A stretch of 64,000 nt of DNA from Onthophagus taurus (GCF_036711975.1 NC_091972.1:26417001-26481000); one strand, 5' to 3'. Shown: positions 47,249 to 56,500, counted from the first letter of the stretch. Notes: generated by a model not told the origin, from the letters alone. Numbers and translations: made by a program.

Positions 47249-48511
47249 TCAAGTCATTTGTTTGACGATTTTTGTTAGTGGAGAATATTGAAACGCCTTA
47301 TCATGTAAAACTAAACAGTATGCTGTGGTACCATCAGGAATCGGATTTTTTGTCGTAAATTCTATCCGTATTTCTACCCCACTTTTGTGTAGCGCTTCTG
47401 CTTGATATGTACAATCAATTCCAATCAGTGGATAATTTTCAATAAATTGTTTCGGAGTGAGTAATGGTTCTCCTTCCTTCCCATAGTAGGACTTTTGAAA
47501 GCGTGTATACATGTCATATAACACTGCGACACGATTACTATCAAAGTCCACGTTCAGATTATCGTATGGGTAGCGTTCACCGTTTAGGAATACCGTCAAA
47601 TTGGTGAGTTTTACATTATCAAAGGTTGCCATGTTCGCCAACTGTTTTCCTTTCTTCTTTGTTTGAAACCCAATTATTATAAATCTAGGTGTTTCCAACT
47701 GCGGAGCTGTTTTCACAGCCCATGAATGCTTTGTTGTTTGAGGTAAAGAAGGATATTCATGTACTTCCCAACTGCGAAAAGGTATTTGCAGATCAATATT
47801 TCGTCCTGCTATTTTTGTTAGAGCTAATTGTTCTCGTAAGCCTACGGCTAGATGGGGCATTCTCCACACAACTTTATCGATTTTTAACTGTAACGGTTCT
47901 TCTACCGTATTCACAAGCACATCATTATCATCATTATTACGAATTAACACTAGCTCTTGTCTCACATTCATCACAATTGTTTTAAAATCTTCAGCAAACC
48001 CTATTAATGTCTTTAGCGGTACACTCAATCCAAAATTTCCATTTTTATCCATTATTGCATCCGTTACAGGGGATGTTGGGACCACTTGACCTAGCAGATC
48101 CTCGCCCATGTTCCAACCTGCGTTCGCCAACTTTATTATATCGTGAGGGGTATACGAAAAGTATCCTTTCATACATGATGTTAACCCCACGTTTCTCACT
48201 CCATCTATTTGAACACCATTTATAAGATAGCGAATATCACTGAACATAAACGCTACAGGATTATTTATCAATTTTGCAGTTGCACTAGCATCTTTTGTTG
48301 CTTTACCACTCGCATCCAGTTTACGTACGCTCCCTTCCACATACAAAAAACTTTCATGAGGCAATGTGTAATTGTCTATTTCGGGTATGCCTATACGAAT
48401 TTCATCATTGTTACCGAAGCTAGTAGAACCAAACGGTTGATGGGAATGATATTCGTAACTTACAATCGAGTTATCTACTTTTATTTTCTCCGTGACGTTT
48501 AAGGACTCCAT
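47249..48511 (-). CDS. major capsid protein (double jelly-roll type)
   Basis: 420 residues from ATG 48511. Recognised by Polinton capsid blocks: DEIRIGIPEIDNYTLPHESF, FMFSDIRYLINGVQIDGVRN, FGLSVPLKTLIGFAEDF, NVRQELVLIRN and KVVWRMPHL, and the C-terminal YPLIGIDCTYQAEALHKSG. It is the PY protein of the original Polinton description, later shown to be the double-jelly-roll capsid subunit. It follows the 57-codon small gene immediately and the penton-like gene just upstream, forming a compact virion cluster. The frame is complete with no lesion seen. Confidence 0.93.
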   Translation of the reverse strand: MESLNVTEKIKVDNSIVSYEYHSHQPFGSTSFGNNDEIRIGIPEIDNYTLPHESFLYVEGSVRKLDASGKATKDASATAKLINNPVAFMFSDIRYLINGVQIDGVRNVGLTSCMKGYFSYTPHDIIKLANAGWNMGEDLLGQVVPTSPVTDAIMDKNGNFGLSVPLKTLIGFAEDFKTIVMNVRQELVLIRNNDDNDVLVNTVEEPLQLKIDKVVWRMPHLAVGLREQLALTKIAGRNIDLQIPFRSWEVHEYPSLPQTTKHSWAVKTAPQLETPRFIIIGFQTKKKGKQLANMATFDNVKLTNLTVFLNGERYPYDNLNVDFDSNRVAVLYDMYTRFQKSYYGKEGEPLLTPKQFIENYPLIGIDCTYQAEALHKSGVEIRIEFTTKNPIPDGTTAYCLVLHDKAFQYSPLTKIVKQMT

Positions 48512-48682
48512 TTATAGTAGTTGAAAACCTAAGTTGCTTAAATACTGACGATTGACGCGTGTTAACTGGGTAGTTGATTTTCGCTTACTGTTAGGTTTTA
48601 CATCCTTTCGTACCGTTTTATACATTACTCTATCACCCAGATTTTCCTGTGCTTTTCTTCGAACGTCGTACACTATACCCAT
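48512..48682 (-). CDS. small basic protein between penton and capsid genes
   Basis: 56 residues from ATG 48682; the frame opens at a GTG at 48703 that touches the penton stop. Rich in Lys and Arg (VRKDVKPNSKRKSTTQLTR), ending RVNRQYLSNLGFQLL. It abuts the capsid gene with no gap. I do not know its function. Position and charge suggest a virion or assembly peptide. Confidence 0.6.
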   Translation of the reverse strand: MGIVYDVRRKAQENLGDRVMYKTVRKDVKPNSKRKSTTQLTRVNRQYLSNLGFQLL

Positions 48683-48699
48683 ATTAAATACCCTACTAC

Positions 48700-49443
48700 T
48701 CACACCGATTTCAAGTGCACTCTCACGGTCACTTCTTCGTCTCTGAAGTTTACCAACTGACCGTCCTGATCAAGTATGCGTACTATTAATGTACTAATCA
48801 CGTTCGTTGTAACAGGTAAGTAAATCGGTTGTTGCGGAGCTTCTATTATTTTAAAACCAGCCGGTACGTTCGGGAAGAAATGATACAACACGTGCATGGG
48901 TTGTCCATTCGTATACGATCCGGAGCTCAAATTACAATAAATTTGTAATGCATTCGTTTTATTTATATTCACGATATGATCCGATTCTGTTATCGTGTTT
49001 TTAGGTATAACTTTAGGGTTAAAACCAAGTAAGGAACCGATTGAATTATCGCTAGCAAAATTTATTCGCCGGTTTGTTTTTATCTCAGCACATTGCGTAT
49101 TATTATTACCTCTTATGCGTATCTGTGTACCCGGTGTAGTCACGCTGAGAATATTCCTCGCTGTTAATGTTTTTTTAACGTATTCGTTAATATCGTTAAT
49201 ATCGTATGTTCCTAGCGGTATTTCAATATTCTCTGTAAAATTTCCCATATGATCTTCATATTGTAAAATATTGTTTGTTGAATCGATATTAGGTAACGTA
49301 TTGAACGTTTCGAAATTTAAAAGAGCTAACTCGTATGTACCGAGTTCATTCAAATAAATCGGTGGGTTAAAGTTACAAGACAACTCCGACCCCCTTCCGG
49401 TGAGCGTAAATGTATAACTTGTATGTATTGTATCTTGTTCCAT
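48700..49443 (-). CDS. minor capsid protein (penton-like, single jelly roll)
   Basis: 247 residues from ATG 49443; the open frame extends four codons upstream without another ATG. Typical blocks are FTLTGRGSELSCNFNPPIYL, YELALLNFETFNTLPNI, IEIPLGTYDINDINEYV and FASDNSIGSLLGFNPKV. This matches the PX protein of Polintons, the vertex (penton) subunit. It lies next to the major capsid gene, as in other elements of the group. The frame is intact. Confidence 0.88.
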   Translation of the reverse strand: MEQDTIHTSYTFTLTGRGSELSCNFNPPIYLNELGTYELALLNFETFNTLPNIDSTNNILQYEDHMGNFTENIEIPLGTYDINDINEYVKKTLTARNILSVTTPGTQIRIRGNNNTQCAEIKTNRRINFASDNSIGSLLGFNPKVIPKNTITESDHIVNINKTNALQIYCNLSSGSYTNGQPMHVLYHFFPNVPAGFKIIEAPQQPIYLPVTTNVISTLIVRILDQDGQLVNFRDEEVTVRVHLKSV

Positions 49444-49463
49444 TGTTGTTCTCAAGACTAATC

Positions 49464-49766
49464 TTACACGGATACTTCCTTGGTATTTAAACTATCTAAG
49501 AAATGCAGACACAATTGTCCACAATTTGTTTGATCTTCTTTTTGATATCGTCGATAATTATACCTCACAATATTTCTCCCCCCATCCGATATAAAATACT
49601 TCTCCACTTCAATCGGTGGTCGTAAATCTCCATAACTGTCAAAGTAGTTAACATTTACACCATCCTTGTTGTAAGCTGTCCAGTGAGTACCGGGACCCGT
49701 ACGATTATCAAGATTTATTATCCCACTCTCTCGTTTTCGGATTTTCTTCGGTAAATTGTTTCTCAT
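49464..49766 (-). CDS. adenovirus-like maturation cysteine protease, start unclear
   Basis: 100 residues from ATG 49766. The catalytic set is present: His in GPGTHWTAY, acidic residue in VNYFDSYGDLRPP, and Cys in DQTNCGQLCLHFL. The frame is open upstream to 49871, and that part (35 codons, including LTDVELRRYARAL and LLNFRGVY) looks like the usual N-terminus of the enzyme. It contains no ATG, so the true start is missing, non-AUG, or on another exon. In this group the protease processes capsid and core proteins. It follows the small basic peptide and lies upstream of the penton gene. Confidence 0.88.
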   Translation of the reverse strand: MRNNLPKKIRKRESGIINLDNRTGPGTHWTAYNKDGVNVNYFDSYGDLRPPIEVEKYFISDGGRNIVRYNYRRYQKEDQTNCGQLCLHFLDSLNTKEVSV

Positions 49767-49852
49767 GTACACCCCACGAAAGTTTAACAGATCAAGCGCT
49801 CGTGCATATCGCCTTAACTCTACATCCGTTAAAGAATGTTGGGGTATTTTTA

Positions 49853-49978
49853 TTAGTTTTTTGCTACAGTTTTATAACCACAACCCTTTTTATATGGATT
49901 AATAAACATTCCTGTACCAATTTTGTTCGCCCTCTTGGGGCGTTTTAGTCGCTTTGATTTTCGTGATACCGTTTTCAT
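49853..49978 (-). CDS. 41-residue highly basic peptide (core-peptide-like)
   Basis: Short frame from ATG 49978 to TAA 49853. About 15 of 41 residues are Lys or Arg (KTVSRKSKRLKRPKRANK), then GTGMFINPYKKGCGY. The GTGMFINPYK segment resembles GSGLYIKPYK at the very C-terminus of the neighbouring phospholipase-like protein, hinting at a shared protease site or sorting tag. Its size and charge resemble adenovirus core peptide mu, by analogy only. It overlaps the upstream open part of the protease frame. Confidence 0.65.
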   Translation of the reverse strand: MKTVSRKSKRLKRPKRANKIGTGMFINPYKKGCGYKTVAKN

Positions 49979-49993
49979 GACTAGTCCGCAACC

Positions 49994-50755
49994 TTACTTA
50001 TATGGTTTAATATACAAACCGCTGCCGATCGCTTTTGGTTCCATAGCCCGATTGTGACGTTGGGCTTCTTGCAACTGCTCCCTTGCTATTTTTGCTTCGT
50101 TTACGGTTTTTGCAATAGCTGCTGCACCTCCGCCTAAAGAACCGAGAGCACCCAAAGCTGCAAGTATTAAGGGTAAAAAACCTCCCGTCTTGGGAATCTT
50201 GATTATTTTTCCGCGCGGTTTAAGTATTCTACCTTGATAAGGTTTCAACAGATTGTAACCCACTTGTACATCTCCCTTTGTATTCGTACTGTTGGTCTGT
50301 GCAATCGCTCGCCGCACTAAGTTCATTGCCTGCGTAAACGACAACTTACCGCCACGTTTCAACTTCTGACGAGTTGTCCCTCTACGTCTTAGGGCACGAA
50401 TTTGCATTCCCATACCCATTATTGTTTTTCCTTTCATTATCGTTGACACTAACGCCGACGATAGTCGCTCTCCTAAGCTTGCGTCTTTACTTCTCAACCG
50501 CTCTTTCGCCGTCTTATACAACTCTTTATCGGCTATGTGTCGCTCAGCTAAATTCGATGTCGCTGCGTAGGCAATATCATGCGTTTTACAGGCGTCGTCT
50601 AATTTATTCACTCCCTGATCTCCACGAACTAATCTCTTTACCAATTTGGTTCCCGGACCGCAATAATTATAACCTGGCAAATGTAGTTCTATCGGAAGCT
50701 TATTGATTAATGTATTCACAATACCTCGACCAGACCGTTTGCTTGATCGATGCAT
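49994..50755 (-). CDS. phospholipase A2-like virion protein with hydrophobic C-terminus
   Basis: 253 residues from ATG 50755. Residues about 25-65 hold a parvovirus-type phospholipase A2 signature: a calcium-loop-like YNYCGPGTKL, then KLDDACKTHDIAYA with the His-Asp pair. The middle is strongly basic (RALRRRGTTRQKLKRGGK). The C-terminal part has a Gly/Ala-rich membrane-active segment (FLPLILAALGALGSLGGGAA) followed by an amphipathic helix and GSGLYIKPYK. In viruses such a domain helps particles breach membranes; here it would be a minor virion protein. It belongs to the compact virion cluster. The frame is intact and the active-site dyad is present. Confidence 0.82.
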   Translation of the reverse strand: MHRSSKRSGRGIVNTLINKLPIELHLPGYNYCGPGTKLVKRLVRGDQGVNKLDDACKTHDIAYAATSNLAERHIADKELYKTAKERLRSKDASLGERLSSALVSTIMKGKTIMGMGMQIRALRRRGTTRQKLKRGGKLSFTQAMNLVRRAIAQTNSTNTKGDVQVGYNLLKPYQGRILKPRGKIIKIPKTGGFLPLILAALGALGSLGGGAAAIAKTVNEAKIAREQLQEAQRHNRAMEPKAIGSGLYIKPYK

Positions 50756-50869
50756 ACTGTTTCACTGTCCTAACATTCATACCATTATATTTAATAGCTT
50801 TCGCACATTATTCGGTGAATATTGGATGGTTAATAATACGCTCACATTTGAAAAAAAATTTTATTTATT

Positions 50870-51094
50870 TTAAGTCATTACATATTTAAATCTTTCATGA
50901 AAAATCTTATTTCTAAATTCGCTGCTTAAGTACAGGTGTAACATATCATTTACATAACTTATTCTATTCTTAAATCTAAGACGATCTAAATACATTTCCT
51001 CCCAATTACACTTTCGTGATTGTCTATACGCATAAGTCCATGCATACATTCTATGCATCTCATTTTTACTCTCATCAATCCGCACCTTACCCAT
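50870..51094 (-). CDS. small hypothetical Polinton protein
   Basis: 74 residues from ATG 51094, four bases after the stop of the upstream gene. Rich in Arg, Tyr and Met (HRMYAWTYAYRQSRKCNWEE, LRFKNRISYVNDMLHLYL). No family recognised. Tight spacing and an ordinary ATG make a real gene plausible. Confidence 0.5.
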   Translation of the reverse strand: MGKVRIDESKNEMHRMYAWTYAYRQSRKCNWEEMYLDRLRFKNRISYVNDMLHLYLSSEFRNKIFHERFKYVMT

Positions 51095-51098
51095 GTCT

Positions 51099-51767
51099 TT
51101 ATTGATTGTGAAATAATTTAAACAAATCTACATCCAACAAGATTTTATCGAAATTGTACAACATCACTTCCTTACTTATACATATTTGTTCAGAACACGA
51201 TTCATTGAGCATCGTTAACATATTACGTTTCACATCTCCATCCATTGCAGCTAACGCGTTTATAACACTATCATAATATGCTTTGTAATTCACAGTTCTC
51301 AATAATTTCAGTCGAGTTGCTACTAAATCTGCTACGTTCCAAAGCTCATGCAACGATTCATATGCAATATATACATATTCTCCACCCCTCTCCAACTTTA
51401 AAATCTTGCAAACATTTTCCATCCAATCGCACGATATACTGACACCACACAACACTATCTGCGACGGAGACTGATTAGCAAAACTGTTTGTGATTGTTGA
51501 CTTATACATAATAATGTTGTGCCAATCGTTTTCCGTTAATGTTAAACATTGACCTTTTCCCATTAACCTTACCACTGGTTCAAAATGTAAGTCAGCACTT
51601 AATCCTATTGCCACACATTTCGTGCGGCTCTTATTTAGTGCATACACTGTTTCCGAAAATAGAGGACCTCTACTTGCTCTTACTGTACTGTCCGACATGT
51701 TGGTTAAGCTCTCCATGTTATCTATTCTCGAAACTACTTCATTATTACCGTTAACACTTTGCGTCAT
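51099..51767 (-). CDS. unknown conserved-looking Polinton protein
   Basis: 222 residues from ATG 51767. Blocks such as FSETVYALNKSRTKCVAIGL, LTLTENDWHNIIMY and WMENVCKILKLERGGEYVYI suggest a compact globular protein. There is no signal peptide or membrane segment and no motif I can name. It sits upstream of the 74-residue gene and the phospholipase-like gene in the same orientation, so it is likely co-expressed with the virion cluster. Confidence 0.65.
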   Translation of the reverse strand: MTQSVNGNNEVVSRIDNMESLTNMSDSTVRASRGPLFSETVYALNKSRTKCVAIGLSADLHFEPVVRLMGKGQCLTLTENDWHNIIMYKSTITNSFANQSPSQIVLCGVSISCDWMENVCKILKLERGGEYVYIAYESLHELWNVADLVATRLKLLRTVNYKAYYDSVINALAAMDGDVKRNMLTMLNESCSEQICISKEVMLYNFDKILLDVDLFKLFHNQ

Positions 51768-51778
51768 AATAAAAGGGC

Positions 51779-51958
51779 TTAAGTCTGCAAACGAATCTTT
51801 TCTTGTTTTAACACCTCTTCAGATGCCACGGGTGTCAACGAGGGTTTTATCACCTTTGGACTTATGCTCGCTTTTTTGGACACCGCCTGTTGAACCTCGA
51901 GACTTCTCTTCGGTGCTTTTGTATATTGTTGTCTGGAACCCACTAAGTATATATAACA
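51779..51958 (-). CDS. possible small protein, ATG-less frame
   Basis: An open frame of 59 codons ending in TAA, 11 bp before the next gene. It includes RQQYTKAPKRSLEVQQAVSK and PSLTPVASEEVLKQEKIRLQ, a plausible helical protein tail. No ATG is present. Upstream, GTAAGT (about 51998-51993, minus strand) and an acceptor-like ATATATACTTAG bound a 55 bp stretch that could be an intron, but I could not find a convincing first exon. This may be the last exon of a small gene or a remnant. Confidence 0.35.
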   Translation of the reverse strand, partial: CYIYLVGSRQQYTKAPKRSLEVQQAVSKKASISPKVIKPSLTPVASEEVLKQEKIRLQT

Positions 51959-52104
51959 TTAATACTTCTGCTGTAAGACAAGTGTTTATGGACTTACTTG
52001 TTCTGCGTTGTTATGTCACCACTACGTCGGATGATTTCAATGAAACTAATCTTTTATGAACCTGACTTGCTATTTATGCACATCATTTTAGGTGGGGACG
52101 TCAC

Positions 52105-52232
52105 GGTCACAATTAAGGTTGACTTCAAGTTCTCCGTTGAGGTCAAAGTAAAGGTCATTGTTCAGGTCAAGGTTACTGATCAATGTCATAGTCACTCAAC
52201 GTGATCTTGACCTGAGGTGAGCTCAAAGTAAA
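52105..52232 (+). repeat. internal partial copy of the right TIR (128 bp)
   Basis: Nearly identical, in the same orientation, to 53222-53349 of the right TIR, from GGTCACAATTAAGG to GCTCAAAGTAAA. It breaks off at both sides into unrelated sequence. It suggests that the right end was once nearer the 51 kb position, or that two related elements recombined and added the 52541-53023 gene with a new end. Confidence 0.85.
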
Positions 52233-52540
52233 TCCAACCCGGTCATGCTCCACTCCTCCGGGAGCACCCGAGAAGAGTCATCACTCGACTTGAGTACACC
52301 AAAAAAAACATCATGAACTGCTAACTCGGGGGCGTCGAGTTGACACCATAAATAATACGTTAAAAAGATATGCAATTGTTTATCATTTATTAAAGACGAG
52401 TTCAATAAATTAAATGAAATTTAATTCGGTTGTTTTTCTTTTCCATTTTATATATTAGGATTAGGAATGTGATACATTTAAATTGAATAAAAAAAGTCAG
52501 TACAATAAAAATTAATTTATTTAAATTTTAAATTTTAACA
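52233..52540. other. non-coding segment between internal TIR copy and last gene
   Basis: About 310 bp. The first 130 bp is of ordinary GC content with CTCCGGGAGCACCCGAGAAG. The rest is very AT-rich and is the 3' region of the 52541-53023 gene. No gene seen. Confidence 0.5.
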
Positions 52541-53023
52541 CTAATCTAAATCCATTTTTAAAAATTTTAAAATTAATTTAACATTTTCAATTGCACAACT
52601 GCTTTCCGATTTATAATGATATGCGCAAGAATTTTGACTCAACGAAAGCAAAGGGCAATATATATTATCTTGTAAATTAATAATCACTGGCTTTACCGAT
52701 GATAATAGGTCTCTCAATACCTTTTCTTTTTGAGATCCCTTTACAAACACCACCTCCACTCCGCATGTATGCTGTTCCAGAATGTCTTTCAGTTGATTAT
52801 AGGGCACATATCCATTCTCGTAATGCAAATGGTGTAAGTTATTCTCCTCCCAACGCACTTGTCGACATTCTCGCTTATTGAGTCTTTCATAACTTATATC
52901 AGGTTGAAATATGAAATGGGAAATCGACTCACCATCACCGATAGCCAATTCTTTAACTCGAAATCCCGAAGATAAAGTAAACCCTTGCATATCGATGACT
53001 TTAATTGGATTTCTCGATGCCAT
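52541..53023 (-). CDS. DIQGF-family protein, copy 2 (exonuclease-like fold?)
   Basis: 160 residues from ATG 53023. It shares all blocks with the protein at 46541-47056: VIDMQGF, FRVKELAIG, HFIFQP, HHLHYENGYVPY, VEVVFVKGSQKEKVLRDLL, SCAYHYKSESSCAIENV. It lies 57 bp inside the right TIR and should be driven by the TIR promoter. It lacks the Cys/His tail found near copy 1. The order D..GF, KEL, VKG..K, CA..NV is reminiscent of DEDD exonuclease motifs with substituted catalytic residues. Function unknown. The position as the outermost gene suggests early expression, as inference. Confidence 0.7.
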   Translation of the reverse strand: MASRNPIKVIDMQGFTLSSGFRVKELAIGDGESISHFIFQPDISYERLNKRECRQVRWEENNLHHLHYENGYVPYNQLKDILEQHTCGVEVVFVKGSQKEKVLRDLLSSVKPVIINLQDNIYCPLLSLSQNSCAYHYKSESSCAIENVKLILKFLKMDLD

Positions 53024-53080
53024 TATATTTAAGCGATGTAAACTGCTTAAAATAGGAGCTACAAGTTCCTCAATTTCTTT

Positions 53081-53526
53081 ATGTTCACAACACTCTTACT
53101 TCAATACTGTTGAACACGATTTTCTATCTGCTATTTAAAGCATACCTCCTCCGAAGTGGGGTTTTCAATGGCCTCACGTCGTGTAACCTTCATTTCAGGT
53201 CACGTACACGGTCAATGTAATGGTCACAATTAAGGTTGACTTCAAGGTCTCCGTTGAGATCAAAGTAAAGGTCATTGTTCAGGTCAAGGTTACTGATCAA
53301 GGTCATGGTCACTAAACGTGATCTTGACCTGAGGTGAGCTCAAAGTAAAGGTCATTGTTTAGGTCAAGGTTACTGGTCAACGACCCCCTTTGCAATAGCC
53401 GATTCTGGAACCTCCTCCCAGAACCTCAGGGCAAGGTCAAGGTCATGGTCACTCAACGTGACCTTGGCCTTGGCCTTGACCTGAAGTTCTGAGAGGAGGT
53501 TCTAGAATCGGCTTTTATCTACTACT
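53081..53526 (-). repeat. right terminal inverted repeat of the Polinton (446 bp)
   Basis: Reverse complement of 35824-36269 with a few mismatches. It carries the same dense TGACCT/AGGTCA hexamers and ends GGCTTTTATCTACTACT. Satellite starts directly after it as TGTGATATTCAGG, in an orientation opposite to the satellite left of the element. Confidence 0.96.
53131..53139 (-). promoter_or_regulatory. TATA box in the right TIR
   Basis: CTATTTAAA on the plus strand is TTTAAATAG on the minus strand, the mirror of 36211-36219. It faces the gene at 52541-53023, whose ATG is about 110 bp downstream. Confidence 0.5.
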
Positions 53527-56500
53527 TGTGATATTCAGGTGACAAATGTCACATTGGAGCACGTTGGAGATAAAAAACAAAACGTGCCCAAAACGTTATA
53601 TTATGACGATATACGCCGTTTTGAGCCAAGTTTTAACTTTCTATCACTTTTGGTTCCGATAATTCTGTCGGCCATATATGTGATATTCAGGTGGCAAATG
53701 TCATATTGGAGCATGTTGGAGATAAAAAACAAAATGTGCCCAAAACGTTATTTATGACGTTATACGACGTTTTGAGCCATGTTTGAACTTTCTATCACTT
53801 TTGGTTCCGATAATTCTGTGGACTATATATGTGATATTCAGGTGACAAATGTCCCATTTGAGCACGTTGGAGATAAAAATCAAAATGTGCCCAAAACGTT
53901 ATATTATGACGTTACACGACGCTTTGAGCCATGTTTGAACTTTCTATCACTTTTGGTTCCGATAATTCTGTGGACTATATACGTGATATTCAGGTGACAA
54001 ATGTCACATTGGAGCAAGTTGGAGATAAAAATCAAAATGTGCCCAAAACGTGATATTATGACGTTATACGCCGTCTTGAGCCATATTTGAACTTTCTATC
54101 ACTTTTGGTTCCGATAATTCTGTCGACCATATATGTGATATTCAGATGGTAAATGTTATATTGGAGCATGTTGGAGATAAAAATCAAAATGTGCCCAAAA
54201 CGTTATATTATGACGTTATACGACGTTTTGAGCCATATTTGAACTTTCTATCACTTTTGGTTCCGATAATTCTGTGGACCATATATGTGATATTCAGGTG
54301 ACAAATGTCACATTGGAGCACGTTGGAGATAAAAAACAAAATGTGCCCAAAACGTTATATTATGACGATATACGCCGTTTTGACCAAGTTTGAACTTTCT
54401 GTCACTTTTGGTTCCGATAATTCTGTCGGCCATATATATGATATTCAGGTGGCAAATGTCATATTGGAGCATGTTGGAGATAAAAAACAAAATGTGCCCA
54501 AAACGTTATATTATGACGTTATACGACGTTTTGAGCCATGTTTGAACTTTCTATCACTTTTGGTTCCGATAATTCTGTGGACTATATATGTGATATTCAG
54601 GTGACAAATGTCACATTGGAGCAAGTTGGAGATAAAAATCAAAATGTGCCCAAAACGTGATATTATGACGTTATACGCCATTTTAAGCCATGTTTGAACT
54701 GTCTATCACTTTTGGTTCCGATAATTCTGTGGACCATATATGTGATATTCAGGTGACAAATGTCACATTGGTGCACGTTGGAGATAAAAAACAGAATGTG
54801 CCCAAAACGTTATATTATGACGTTATACGACGTTTTGAGCCATGTTTGAACTTTCTATCACTTTTGGTTCCGATAATTCTGTGGACCATATATCTGATAT
54901 TCAGGTGACAAATGTTACATTGGAGCACGTTGGAGATAAAAAACAAAATGTGCCCAAAACGTTATATTATGACGTTACACGACGCTTTGAGCCATGTTTG
55001 AACTTTCTATCACTTTTGGTTCCGATAATTCTGTGGACTATATACGTGATATTCAGGTGACAAATGTCACATTGGAGCAAGTTGGAGATAAAAATCAAAA
55101 TGTGCCCAAAACGTGATATTATGACGTTATACGCCGTCTTGAGCCATGTTTGAACTTTCTATCACTTTTGGTTCCGATAATTCTGTCGACCATATATGTG
55201 ATATTCAGATGGTAAATGTTATATTGGAGCATGTTGGAGATAAAAATCAAAATGTGCCCAAAACGTTATATTATGACGTTATACGACGTTTTGAGCCATA
55301 TTTGAACTTTCTATCACTTTTGGTTCCGATAATTCTGTGGACCATATATGTGATATTCAGGTGACAAATGTCACATTGGAGCACGTTGGAGATAAAAAAC
55401 AAAATGTGCCCAAAACGTTATATTATGACGATATACGCCGTTTTGACCAAGTTTGAACTTTCTGTCACTTTTGGTTCCGATAATTCTGTCGGCCATATAT
55501 GTGATATTCAGGTGGCAAATGTCATATTGGAGCATGTTGGAGATAAAAAACAAAATGTGCCCAAAACGTTATATTATGACGTTATACGACGTTTTGAGCC
55601 ATGTTTGAACTTTCTATCACTTTTGGTTCCGATAATTCTGTGGACTATATATGTGATATTCAGGTGACAAATGTCACATTGGAGCAACTTGGAGATAAAA
55701 ATCAAAATGTGCCCAAAACGTGATATTATGACGTTATACGCCATTTTAAGCCATGTTTGAACTGTCTATCACTTTTGGTTCCGATAATTCTGTGGACCAT
55801 ATATGTGATATTCAGGTGACAAATGTCACATTGGTGCACGTTGGAGATAAAAAACAGAATGTGCCCAAAACGTTATATTATGACGTTATACGACGTTTTG
55901 AGCCATGTTTGAACTTTCTATCACTTTTGGTTCCGATAATTCTGTGGACCATATATCTGATATTCAGGTGACAAATGTTACATTGGAGCACGTTGGAGAT
56001 AAAAAACAAAATGTGCCCAAAACGTTATATTATGACGTTATACGACGTTTTGAGCCATGTTTGAACTTTCTATCACTTTTGGTTCCGATAATTCTGTGGA
56101 CTATATATGTAATATTCAGGTGACAAATGTCCCATTTGAGCACGTTGGAGATAAAAATCAAAATGTGCCCAAAACGTTATATTATGACGTTACACGACGC
56201 TTTGAGCCATGTTTGAACTTTCTATCACTTTTGGTTCCGATAATTCTGTGGACTATATACGTGATATTCAGGTGACAAATGTCACATTGGAGCAAGTTGG
56301 AGATAAAAATCAAAATGTGCCCAAAACGTGATATTATGACGTTATACGCCGTCTTGAGCCATGTTTGAACTTTCTATCACTTTTGGTTCCGATAATTCTG
56401 TCGACCATATATGTGATATTCAGATGGTAAATGTTATATTGGAGCATGTTGGAGATAAAAATCAAAATGTGCCCAAAACGTTATATTATGACGTTATACG

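Larger units (their letters stand above)
35824..53526. mobile_element. Polinton/Maverick element
   Basis: A 17.7 kb element bounded by inverted repeats beginning AGTAGTAG and ending CTACTACT. It carries the Polinton gene set: protein-primed polymerase B, retroviral-type integrase, packaging ATPase, double-jelly-roll-type capsid protein, penton-like minor capsid protein and adenovirus-type protease, plus a phospholipase A2-like virion protein. The polymerase is on the plus strand and the other genes are on the minus strand. The polymerase gene is damaged, but nearly all other frames are open, suggesting a fairly young copy. The six bases outside the two ends (GGCGTA and TGTGAT) do not match, so the usual 6 bp target duplication is absent. 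The flanking satellite has opposite orientation on the two sides. Confidence 0.96.

Noticed and set aside
35818..53532. 6 bp target-site duplication of the Polinton
   Set aside because: GGCGTA and TGTGAT do not match; sliding the ends by a few bases does not help.
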